Shown here: piece after piece, positions 1 to 5,163 of the stretch | Layout: every line of letters begins with the position of its first letter | How positions within the stretch are numbered: the stretch's first letter is position 1 | From: an uncultured Eggerthellaceae bacterium | GTDB taxonomy: Bacteria; Actinomycetota; Coriobacteriia; Coriobacteriales; Eggerthellaceae | Length of the DNA stretch: 7,251 bases | Assembly (NCBI GenBank): GCA_946618265.1 | Contig: CAMOLA010000073.1 | Coordinates: 1 to 7,251 of the forward strand | Direction: 5' to 3' | Made by a program: the position numbers and the translations under genes | Notes under the pieces: generated by a model | The model's database searches: none | What the model saw: only the letters and a program-made list of their open reading frames with translations | Told to the model about the DNA's origin: nothing

Positions 1-979
1 AGGCCATATCGCTCGTGAAGTACGTGAGCTCGCCGTTCGCCTTGATGAGCACGCGATCCTTGTCGTCACCGAAGTCGGTCGAGCGGAACCACGTGGCGTC
101 TTCGGCCTCGAAGATGTAGCCGCGTTCGCGCATGACGTCAAGGGCGCGGTCGACGGCCGACTTGCCGTCTTCGTCCTCGACGTACAGGTCGCGCTCGGAG
201 AACCAGCGGTCGAACGTCGTGCCGAAACGCTCGAGCAGCGTGCGCTGGTCGTCGAGCATCTCGTGATAGCCGATTTCGCGGAACGCGCGCATGCGCTCGT
301 CGTCGTCCATATCGAGGTACGCGTCGCCTTCGCGGTCGATGATTTCCTGCGCAATGTCGGTCACGTACGCGCCGCCATAGCACTGTTCGGGCATCTCGAC
401 GTCTTTTCCGAGCAGCTGAAGGTACCGAACGGCGATGGAGTTGCCGAAAACGTCCATCTGGGTCCCGTGGTCGTTGACGTAGAACTCCTCGTACACGTCA
501 TAGCCCGCGTGGCGCATGACCCGTGCCATGGAATCGCCGAGCGCGGCCCAGCGCCCGTGGCCGATGTGCATGGGGCCGGTGGGATTGGCCGAGATGTATT
601 CGAGATTGACCTTGCGCTGGTCCTCGGGAGCCGCGCTACGCCCGAAACCGGCGCGCTCGCGGCGCACGTCGGCAACGACGCTTTGCAGCGCCTGCTCGGA
701 GAGGCGGAAGTTGATGAAGCCGGGACCCGCTATCTCGGCGGATTTTACCAGCTGGTTGTCGGGCAAATGGTCGACGATGGCTTGGGCGATGGCGCGCGGG
801 TTCGCATGCGCGAGCTTGGCGGATCGCATGGCGACGGTCGAGGCCCAGTCCCCGTTCTCGGGATCGCGCGGCCGCTCGAGCGCCGCAGCGGGCGCCTCGT
901 CCATCGAAAGCGTTCCGTCCGCCATGGCGGCCGCAATGGCCTGGTCGACAATCGTTTCAAGCTGTTCGCGAATCTGCAT
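1..979 (-). CDS. argS: arginyl-tRNA synthetase, N-terminal 326 residues (C-terminal part outside window)
   Basis: Class I aminoacyl-tRNA synthetase that charges tRNA-Arg with arginine in the cytoplasm using ATP. I translated the minus strand from the ATG at 979 and found an open frame running off the window edge. Residues 1-110 match the Arg-specific N-terminal domain that contacts the tRNA, including the AGPGFINFRL stretch at 84-93. The catalytic Rossmann domain then starts with VNLEYISANPTGPMHIGHGR at 124-143, where HIGH (138-141) is the ATP-binding signature. YEEFYVNDHGTQMD at 163-176 is typical of ArgRS. The KMSKS region and anticodon-binding domain would lie beyond the edge; ArgRS is usually 550-600 residues, so a little over half is present. 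The start is supported by AGAGAGG (989-995, minus) 9 nt upstream. No frameshift or missing key residue is visible in the part shown. Identity is secure; only the end is missing. Confidence 0.96.
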   Translation of the reverse strand, partial: MQIREQLETIVDQAIAAAMADGTLSMDEAPAAALERPRDPENGDWASTVAMRSAKLAHANPRAIAQAIVDHLPDNQLVKSAEIAGPGFINFRLSEQALQSVVADVRRERAGFGRSAAPEDQRKVNLEYISANPTGPMHIGHGRWAALGDSMARVMRHAGYDVYEEFYVNDHGTQMDVFGNSIAVRYLQLLGKDVEMPEQCYGGAYVTDIAQEIIDREGDAYLDMDDDERMRAFREIGYHEMLDDQRTLLERFGTTFDRWFSERDLYVEDEDGKSAVDRALDVMRERGYIFEAEDATWFRSTDFGDDKDRVLIKANGELTYFTSDMA

Positions 980-988
980 GTCTCGGTA

Positions 989-995
989 CCTCTCT
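989..995 (-). promoter_or_regulatory. ribosome binding site of argS
   Basis: The minus strand reads AGAGAGG here, 9 nt before the ATG at 979. It fixes the argS start. Confidence 0.7.
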
Positions 996-1038
996 GCCCT
1001 GAATACAAAAGCCGTTGGAAGAATCGTCGTGAACACGT

Positions 1039-1044
1039 ATTGTA
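1039..1044 (-). promoter_or_regulatory. candidate -10 box for argS
   Basis: The minus strand reads TACAAT, one mismatch from the sigma-70-type -10 consensus, in one of the few AT-containing patches upstream of argS. It would give a leader of roughly 50 nt. I see no convincing -35 box at the usual spacing and no TGn extension, so this is a weak call. Confidence 0.35.
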
Positions 1045-1077
1045 TCTGAATTACCGCCGCGCCGACGCCCCACGCCC

Positions 1078-1092
1078 GAACCCTGCGGGTTC
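1078..1092. repeat. small perfect hairpin upstream of argS
   Basis: GAACCC and GGGTTC form a perfect 6-bp stem around the loop TGC. No T-tract follows on either strand, so it is not a standard intrinsic terminator. It lies upstream of the candidate argS -10 box. Function unknown; it may be chance. Confidence 0.4.
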
Positions 1093-1135
1093 TCCACGCC
1101 CTTCGCCCTACAGCTCCCCAGAAAACCCACTCCAA

Positions 1136-1166
1136 CAGACCGAAAGGGAGTCTCCCCTTCGGTCAG
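1136..1166. repeat. 31-bp palindrome, family A, copy 1
   Basis: This is an interrupted palindrome of two 15-nt arms around a single central T. Thirteen of 15 positions pair; the mismatches are at arm positions 2 and 10. Its core reads GACCGAAAGGGAGTCTCC. A second copy in reverse orientation lies at 4998-5028. Read on the minus strand it follows the antiporter gene by about 350 bp, but no U-rich tail follows, so it is not an obvious intrinsic terminator. A dispersed intergenic repeat or a protein-binding site is more likely. Confidence 0.8.
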
Positions 1167-1194
1167 CGGCCCTCGCGCCCATCACCCTCCCCAC

Positions 1195-1227
1195 CCGAGA
1201 AAGTGACGCGCACGAAGCGCGCGAGTC
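1195..1227. repeat. 33-bp direct repeat, left copy
   Basis: It matches 1262-1294 at 28 of 33 positions in direct orientation (starts CCGAGAA, ends CGAAGCGCGCGAGTC). The two copies start 67 bp apart and enclose the family-B palindrome at 1231-1261. The five differences are all transitions, consistent with an older duplication. It is not in any gene. Confidence 0.75.
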
Positions 1228-1230
1228 GAA

Positions 1231-1261
1231 ATGATACATTACCTCTGAGGTACTGTATCAT
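1231..1261. repeat. 31-bp palindrome, family B, copy 1
   Basis: Two 15-nt arms surround a central T; the left arm is ATGATACATTACCTC. Fourteen of 15 positions pair, with one mismatch at arm position 9. Two more copies lie at 3650-3680 and 3694-3724, on the other side of the antiporter gene. It is far more AT-rich than the sequence around it. No promoter is evident beside it. Confidence 0.88.
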
Positions 1262-1294
1262 CCGAGAAGGCGATGCGCGCGAAGCGCGCGAGCC
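1262..1294. repeat. 33-bp direct repeat, right copy
   Basis: Right copy of the direct repeat at 1195-1227, starting immediately after the family-B palindrome. It contains a perfect 6-bp hairpin, GCGCGC-GAA-GCGCGC, at 1275-1289; the left copy has one mismatch in that stem. Confidence 0.75.
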
Positions 1295-1320
1295 TACATC
1301 CCCGCACCCGGAAGAGCGGA

Positions 1321-1503
1321 GCCCCGGCCGCCCCGGGGGGATGCCCCTGCGGGGCCTCTGGGGGCTGCGACGAGCGCAGGCGCGGCGGGAGCGAGGACTG
1401 TCTGAGCCGCCGGAGGCGGCGAGTTCCGCAGCTGCCGCGCCGGAGCGAGGAGCGGTCAGCCCCCGCAGCCCCCGCAGGGACATCCCCCCGGGGCGGCCGG
1501 AGC
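1321..1503. repeat. 183-bp concentric GC-rich inverted repeat
   Basis: Three nested stems share nearly the same centre (about 1410-1413). The outer arms are 1321-1367 and 1457-1503, pairing at 42 of 47 positions. The middle stem is GGCGCGGC 1379-1386 with GCCGCGCC 1434-1441. The inner stem is GCCGCC 1406-1411 with GGCGGC 1415-1420. The element ends 17 bp beyond the antiporter stop codon (TAG at 1521-1523), so the antiporter mRNA would carry a very stable fold directly after its coding region. No U-tract follows. It could shield or end the transcript, act as a DNA cruciform, or be the remains of a miniature mobile element; I cannot choose. No reading frame in it looks like a protein. Confidence 0.85.
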
Positions 1504-1520
1504 GGACAGGAGGACAGACG

Positions 1521-3551
1521 CTACATGTAGTCTTCCACATCCACCTGCATCAGGTAGACGTTCTCGCGCATCTTCTGCGCCGCCGCACGCGAGATGCGCT
1601 TTTCCTCATAGGCGAGCTGAATCTGCTCGAGCTCGAGACGCAAGCCCATGCGCGTCGCATCCAAGTCGAGGTCGGCATTGCGCGTGATGGCCGTTATGGA
1701 GGGAGCCGGCCCCTTCAGCATGAACACGGTGCGCTCGTATTCGTTGATGAGCTGGCTGATCTTCTCGGATTGCAGGTCCGATTCGGGCATTTCCTCCTTC
1801 AGGAGCTCGATCACGTGAACCGCCGAGCGGGCCTGGATGCCGCGCATGATCCGCCCCGGCGTCTGGGGACCCTCGCCCCTCTTGCGGCCGAGCAGCTTGT
1901 TCCAGCGCTTTCGAATCATCGTGCGGGTGCGCCGCACCCACCGCCCGAACGCGAGCGTACGGTTCTTGCCCCGCTTCAACATCGACTCGATCCTGGCGAC
2001 GCGGCTGACGTACTGGTAGCCCTCGAGCGGCGGCACCTCGTCGTCCTCGATGAGGTCGAGGACGTATTCCTGCTCCCAGGCGAGCACTTTCAGGCGCAGC
2101 TCAAGATCGGACTCGTCCTCGAGGTCGTGACGCTCCTTCAGCCGCTCGATCCGATCGTTGTAGCGAGCAATGACCTGGCTGTACGCCCTGCGGTTCTCGG
2201 GCGTTTGCCGAGCCGTCAGGCCCTCGACGACGCCGCGGAGAATATCGGCCATTGCAGCGTTGTCACGTTCGTGGTCGGCTTCCGGGTCGATCGCGCGCGG
2301 CGCAAGCAAGGGAACGACGAACGTCGCGAGCAGCAACGAGAGCAAGATGACGCCGCACGCGAGGAAGATGAGCAGATCGCGTTGCGGGAATCCCACATAG
2401 GCCGACCCGTCGTTAATGATAATCGGAATCGAGAACATGATCGCGAGCGTGATGGCGCCCTTCGACCCGGCAAACGTCATGACCGCCGCGGAACGCATGC
2501 GCTCAGACATGGTCACCGATTCGCCGCCCTTGCGGAACGCCCAGGCATCCGACGCGAGCGTCCAGACGAACCGCGTACCGTGCATGAGGGCGGTGATGGC
2601 CAGGATGCTCGCGGCGAGCTCGAAGTTGCCGACGCCCTCATCCACCCAGAAGTCCCCGAACGCCTGGGGAAGCTGCGTTCCGAGCATGACGAACACGACC
2701 CCGTTGAGCGCGAACGTCATGACCTCCCACACGCTGCTCGACACGATGCTCAGGCGCGCCATGGCGGGTCCGAAGTCGCGCGGCACGAGCGAGATCGTGA
2801 TGCCGCACGCGACGACGAGGATGACCCCGCTCACACCGACCACCTCGCCGAGCAGGTAGGCGGCGAACGGCGCCATCACCTCGAGCGCGACGTGGAAGGT
2901 CGTGTTCTCCAGACCGGTGTCGCGGACCTTTTCCGCGAGCTTGGCGAGCACGTAACCCATGACGATGCCGATGGCCAGCGCGCCGAAGAACTCCACGAAG
3001 AACTCGCGCACGGCGTCGACCGCGGAAAACGTTCCGGTGACGACGGCCGCGACCGCGAACTGGAACGACACGATGCCCGACGCGTCGTTGAGCAGCGATT
3101 CGCCCTGCAACGTCGTCTGCTGTCGCTTTGGTATGTCGGCACGCTGCGAAATCGAGGCGACCGCGATCGGGTCGGTGGGCCCGAGCGCCGCGCCGAGGGC
3201 GAACGCCGCCGCAAGCGGAATCGACGGGATGATAGCGTGGACCGCGAATCCGACGACGAGCACGATGGCCACGACGAGGCCGATCGCATAGGACATCATC
3301 GTGCCGCGGTTTTTCCACAATGCCGTCTTGTCCGCCACCGTGGCCTCGTGAAATAGAAGCGGCGCGATGAAGAGCACGAGGAAGAGCTCGGGGTTGAGCG
3401 TGATGGATATGCGCTCTTGCGCGAGAAGGGCGACAACGGCACCGCATGCAATCTGGATGAGCGGAAGCGACATACGGGGAATCAGCTGGTCGAGGACCGC
3501 CGACGCGAGCACCGTCGCAACCAAGATGAGCGCAAGCTGAAGCGCCGCCAT
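1521..3551 (-). CDS. CPA1-family (NhaP/NHE-type) Na+(K+)/H+ antiporter with long cytoplasmic tail
   Basis: A 676-residue membrane antiporter that would exchange Na+ or K+ for protons across the cell membrane, for pH and salt homeostasis. Residues 1-415 carry about 12 hydrophobic segments, starting with ALQLALILVATVLASAVL. Family motifs are clear: GPTDPIAVASI at 124-134 (TDP, D127) and GESLLNDASGIV at 150-161 (N155-D156, the cation/proton site in CPA1). GSKGAITLA at 362-370 sits where many relatives have G-x-R-G, so K364 replaces the usual arginine. From about 420 the protein is hydrophilic, with charged helical stretches (455-505, 540-560, 575-612) and ends in DVEDYM. The start at 3551 is chosen for AGGGAGG 6 nt upstream; a GTG at 3584 in the same frame would add 11 residues but lacks such a site. 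The ion specificity cannot be read from sequence. It is divergent from the PadR gene. Confidence 0.92.
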   Translation of the reverse strand: MAALQLALILVATVLASAVLDQLIPRMSLPLIQIACGAVVALLAQERISITLNPELFLVLFIAPLLFHEATVADKTALWKNRGTMMSYAIGLVVAIVLVVGFAVHAIIPSIPLAAAFALGAALGPTDPIAVASISQRADIPKRQQTTLQGESLLNDASGIVSFQFAVAAVVTGTFSAVDAVREFFVEFFGALAIGIVMGYVLAKLAEKVRDTGLENTTFHVALEVMAPFAAYLLGEVVGVSGVILVVACGITISLVPRDFGPAMARLSIVSSSVWEVMTFALNGVVFVMLGTQLPQAFGDFWVDEGVGNFELAASILAITALMHGTRFVWTLASDAWAFRKGGESVTMSERMRSAAVMTFAGSKGAITLAIMFSIPIIINDGSAYVGFPQRDLLIFLACGVILLSLLLATFVVPLLAPRAIDPEADHERDNAAMADILRGVVEGLTARQTPENRRAYSQVIARYNDRIERLKERHDLEDESDLELRLKVLAWEQEYVLDLIEDDEVPPLEGYQYVSRVARIESMLKRGKNRTLAFGRWVRRTRTMIRKRWNKLLGRKRGEGPQTPGRIMRGIQARSAVHVIELLKEEMPESDLQSEKISQLINEYERTVFMLKGPAPSITAITRNADLDLDATRMGLRLELEQIQLAYEEKRISRAAAQKMRENVYLMQVDVEDYM

Positions 3552-3557
3552 GAACAA

Positions 3558-3564
3558 CCTCCCT
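3558..3564 (-). promoter_or_regulatory. ribosome binding site of the antiporter
   Basis: The minus strand reads AGGGAGG, with 6 nt before the ATG at 3551. This decides the start in favour of 3551 over the in-frame GTG at 3584. Confidence 0.85.
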
Positions 3565-3603
3565 CTGCGGCCTACCGCCTGCACAGACCCTCGTTCTTGC
3601 TCG

Positions 3604-3612
3604 ATGATAGCA
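3604..3612 (-). promoter_or_regulatory. extended -10 promoter of the antiporter
   Basis: The minus strand reads TGC-TATCAT, a TGn extended -10 box one mismatch from TATAAT. Transcription would start near 3597, giving a leader of about 46 nt with the strong ribosome binding site. A -35 box is not convincing, as expected for extended -10 promoters. The context TGTGCTATSAT is shared with the divergent PadR promoter at 3837-3847. Confidence 0.55.
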
Positions 3613-3649
3613 CACGACGGTCACCGCCACTGAACCCGAAGAATCTCGA

Positions 3650-3680
3650 ATGATACATTACCTCAGAGGTAGTGTATCAT
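3650..3680. repeat. 31-bp palindrome, family B, copy 2
   Basis: The left arm ATGATACATTACCTC and centre A are followed by a right arm that pairs except at arm position 9. It is the exact reverse complement of copy 3 at 3694-3724. Together they form perfect inverted arms 3649-3682 and 3692-3725 around a 9-nt spacer, GGCTTTTAG. It ends about 40 bp upstream of the antiporter -10 box, which suits either an activator site or an intergenic repeat. Confidence 0.9.
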
Positions 3681-3693
3681 TTGGCTTTTAGAA

Positions 3694-3724
3694 ATGATAC
3701 ACTACCTCTGAGGTAATGTATCAT
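3694..3724. repeat. 31-bp palindrome, family B, copy 3
   Basis: Exact reverse complement of copy 2. The left arm is ATGATACACTACCTC with central T and one mismatch at arm position 9. The pair can fold either as two 15-bp hairpins or as one 34-bp perfect hairpin with a 9-nt loop. Confidence 0.9.
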
Positions 3725-3730
3725 TTCTAA

Positions 3731-3807
3731 CGTCAATAGAATTACTAATCGTCATTTATCCACGTCGCAGTAATGGATACGTGCAAATAGTAAGCTTTCG
3801 TCAATAG
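3731..3807. promoter_or_regulatory. possible operator region between the divergent genes
   Basis: This AT-rich stretch has a 6-bp inverted repeat, TATCCA-N11-TGGATA, at 3757-3779, and a 9-bp direct repeat CGTCAATAG at 3731-3739 and 3799-3807. PadR-family regulators bind short dyads near their own promoter, so the inverted repeat is a candidate operator. It is not a recognised consensus, and both repeats are short enough to occur by chance. Confidence 0.3.
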
Positions 3808-3838
3808 TGATGAAGACGGCATCCCTTCGGCGGTCATG

Positions 3839-3847
3839 TGCTATGAT
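3839..3847 (+). promoter_or_regulatory. extended -10 promoter of the PadR gene
   Basis: TGC-TATGAT is a TGn extended -10 box with one mismatch from TATAAT. Transcription would start near 3854, giving a leader of about 83 nt. The 10-bp palindrome GCACGAGTGC (3849-3858) lies across the expected start point and could be an autoregulatory site. No good -35 box is seen. Confidence 0.5.
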
Positions 3848-3869
3848 TGCACGAGTGCTTCAGACCATC

Positions 3870-3910
3870 GGGCGCGCGGCATCGACACCCCTCGGCGCAA
3901 CCGCGCGTCC
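3870..3910 (+). promoter_or_regulatory. stem-loop in the PadR leader
   Basis: Positions 3870-3879 (GGGCGCGCGG) pair with 3901-3910 (CCGCGCGTCC) as a 10-bp stem with one G-U pair and a 21-nt loop. It ends 10 nt before the AAGGGG ribosome binding site at 3921. Such a stable stem may affect translation, but no known riboswitch motif is recognised. Confidence 0.45.
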
Positions 3911-3936
3911 ATTTATTACAAAGGGGAATATGCAAG

Positions 3937-4404
3937 ATGGAACAGATGTGGAGCGCCTGTAATCCGAAAACGGAAGAGGAGCTCATAGAGTGCGCAACGC
4001 TGGGCAAATCGCTCAACCGACTCTCCCAGCCGACCATCCTCACGTTGCTCGCGCTTAACGACAAGCCCATGCACGGCTACATCATCGTGCAGCAAGCGGC
4101 GAGCTCGCCCATGTTCGGCGGCAAGAAGCCCGATGCGACGGGTATTTACCGCGCGCTCAAGCGCATGGAGCAATCCGGGCTCGTTACCTCGCACTGGGAA
4201 ACGCCCGAAGAAGGATCGGCCAAGCGGCTGTTCGAGCTCACCGACAAGGGCCGCGCGTGCCTGCGGCGCTGGATCGACGCCCTCGCCTGCTACAAGCTGA
4301 CCATCGAGGAATTGCGCGTTGCCGCTTCGAACGCGCTCGGCATCGACGTGCCGCCCACACCGTACTGCGCCCATGGAGCCGGCGCGGATGACTCGGAATC
4401 CTAG
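3937..4404 (+). CDS. PadR-family winged-helix transcriptional regulator
   Basis: A 155-residue DNA-binding protein. Residues 26-116 form the PadR winged helix: LSQPTILTLLALNDKPMHGY at 29-48 is the typical opening helix and HGY turn, TGIYRALKRMEQSGLV at 68-83 is the recognition helix region, and RLFELTDKGRACLRRW at 97-112 is the wing strand plus TDKG motif. The C-terminal part (117-137) is a short helix that could serve in dimerisation, as in small PadR proteins. The tail to 155 is polar and looks unstructured. The N-terminal 25 residues carry two cysteines (C8, C19) and are extra to the minimal domain. I chose the ATG at 3937, 10 nt after AAGGGG; the same frame is open up to an ATG at 3847, but that start would coincide with the promoter -10. 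It is divergent from the antiporter and followed by a terminator, so it is likely monocistronic. Ligand and targets are unknown. Confidence 0.88.
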   Translation: MEQMWSACNPKTEEELIECATLGKSLNRLSQPTILTLLALNDKPMHGYIIVQQAASSPMFGGKKPDATGIYRALKRMEQSGLVTSHWETPEEGSAKRLFELTDKGRACLRRWIDALACYKLTIEELRVAASNALGIDVPPTPYCAHGAGADDSES

Positions 4405-4443
4405 ATTCATCCACTCTGCTCGAGCATTGACGCATCACCGATC

Positions 4444-4470
4444 AAGAAGGCCGCACGGCCTTCTTTTTTT
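4444..4470 (+). terminator. Rho-independent terminator of the PadR gene
   Basis: AAGAAGGCCG (4444-4453), loop CA, then CGGCCTTCTT (4456-4465) form a 10-bp perfect stem running into seven T residues (4464-4470). It lies 39 bp after the PadR stop. On the minus strand the stem is also followed by a weak CTTCTTGAT tract, so it may partly stop the converging GNAT transcript as well. Confidence 0.93.
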
Positions 4471-4524
4471 GCAAGAACGCGCGATTCTGAAACGAGGTCG
4501 AATTCGCGCACATAGAGCAAAGCC

Positions 4525-4956
4525 TTATGGCTCGAGCTTCATGGGCACGGGATGGCACGCCTCGCGATACGGGCAATTGTCGCAATCCTCCGAGGCGGCT
4601 TCGAGGTCAACGTCTTCCCACGACATCTCGACGAAACCGAGTTTGCGGTAAAAGCCTTCGGAGGTGCCGCGCGATATCAATCGCAACTCGCCGGCGATCT
4701 CGCGCGCATCCTCGATGAGCGCGCGCCCCACGCCGTAGCCCCTCCAGGCCGAATAGGTGACGATGGGGTTGACGTAGGCGACGCCGTTCACGTCGTCTTG
4801 CAAGCGGCAGAACGCGACGACTTCATCGTCGTCGTTGACGGCAACCCGCACGCGGTCGGGTCCGGGAATGACATCCATCCCCTCGGCATTGGCGTACGCG
4901 TCGATCAGGGGCATGTCGCCCTCGCGCGCATCCCGTATGGTAAACAAATCAGACAT
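4525..4956 (-). CDS. GNAT-family N-acetyltransferase with C-terminal cysteine cluster
   Basis: A 143-residue protein of the GCN5-related acetyltransferase fold, which transfers an acetyl group from acetyl-CoA to an amine on a small molecule or protein. The acetyl-CoA-binding motif A is visible as YSAWRGYGVGRALIEDA at 68-84, where RGYGVG (72-77) is the pyrophosphate loop. GTSEGFYRKLGFVEMSW at 97-113 is the usual motif B with the conserved Tyr (Y103) and the LGF turn. The last 20 residues hold C125-x2-C128-x5-C134 (DCDNCPYREAC), unusual for a small GNAT and reminiscent of a metal-binding knuckle; three cysteines plus H135 could make a four-ligand site. The substrate cannot be named. It converges on the PadR gene. 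The start at 4956 has no good ribosome binding site but lies 7 nt after an extended -10 box. An in-frame ATG at codon 15 would cut into the first strand and is less likely. Confidence 0.85.
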   Translation of the reverse strand: MSDLFTIRDAREGDMPLIDAYANAEGMDVIPGPDRVRVAVNDDDEVVAFCRLQDDVNGVAYVNPIVTYSAWRGYGVGRALIEDAREIAGELRLISRGTSEGFYRKLGFVEMSWEDVDLEAASEDCDNCPYREACHPVPMKLEP

Positions 4957-4962
4957 GCGAAC

Positions 4963-4971
4963 ACTGTACCA
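4963..4971 (-). promoter_or_regulatory. extended -10 promoter of the GNAT gene, probable leaderless transcript
   Basis: The minus strand reads TGG-TACAGT, then six bases, then the ATG at 4956. Initiation 7 nt after the -10 box would start the RNA at the A of the start codon. No Shine-Dalgarno site lies at a usable distance. Leaderless mRNAs are common in Actinobacteria. Confidence 0.5.
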
Positions 4972-4997
4972 CCAGTGAAATGGATAGGTGTTTCACA

Positions 4998-5028
4998 CTG
5001 ACCGAAAAGGAGACTCCCTTTCGGTCAG
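4998..5028. repeat. 31-bp palindrome, family A, copy 2
   Basis: Fifteen-nt arms surround a central A; the left arm is CTGACCGAAAAGGAG. Fourteen of 15 positions pair, with one mismatch at arm position 11. It is the same element as 1136-1166 in reverse orientation. It sits between the GNAT promoter and the end of the ABC operon, 135 bp after the ABC stop codon. No T-tract follows on either strand. Confidence 0.85.
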
Positions 5029-5086
5029 TGCGCCAGGGCAGCGCGCCTGGAGATGCGAAGCAGAATGCCGGCTCGGAGGCGCAGAG

Positions 5087-5105
5087 GCCAGCATGACGTG
5101 CTGGC
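5087..5105. repeat. 7-bp hairpin after the ABC operon
   Basis: GCCAGCA and TGCTGGC form a perfect 7-bp stem around TGACG, in the 135-bp spacer after the ABC stop codon. No T-tract follows on the minus strand, so a terminator role is uncertain. Nothing else is recognised in 5029-5163. Confidence 0.4.
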
Positions 5106-5163
5106 TGGAGGCGCATTGATCGCCTGAACCCGCCCCTGGAGACCCGTTTCGCACGTTTCGCGA

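Noticed and set aside
1078..1092. tRNA T-arm, because of a GGGTTC sequence in a hairpin
   Set aside because: No acceptor stem, anticodon arm or D-arm can be built around it on either strand.
1136..1166. Intrinsic terminator of the antiporter transcript
   Set aside because: The stem is good but no U-rich tail follows on either strand, and it is about 350 bp from the stop codon.
263..1234. Plus-strand open frame opposite argS
   Set aside because: It mirrors the argS frame and continues through the non-coding repeats with no motif or good ribosome binding site.
1203..3356. Long plus-strand open frame (717 codons) opposite the antiporter gene
   Set aside because: It is antisense to a gene with clear family motifs. 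Its translation is an Arg/His/Asp/Glu-rich string with no domain, typical of the shadow of a GC-rich gene, and it also runs through the inverted repeat.
3582..3584. GTG start giving an 11-residue longer antiporter
   Set aside because: No ribosome binding site precedes it, while the ATG at 3551 has AGGGAGG at 6 nt; the extra residues are also polar and precede the first membrane segment.
1231..3724. CRISPR array
   Set aside because: The repeats are full palindromes with only three copies, two of them in opposite orientations, without regular spacers or cas genes.
3930..3962. Ten-codon upstream open frame (MQDGTDVERL) overlapping the PadR start
   Set aside because: Its ATG is only 3 nt from the AAGGGG site, too close for good initiation, while the PadR ATG at 3937 has a workable spacing. 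It could exist but nothing else supports it.
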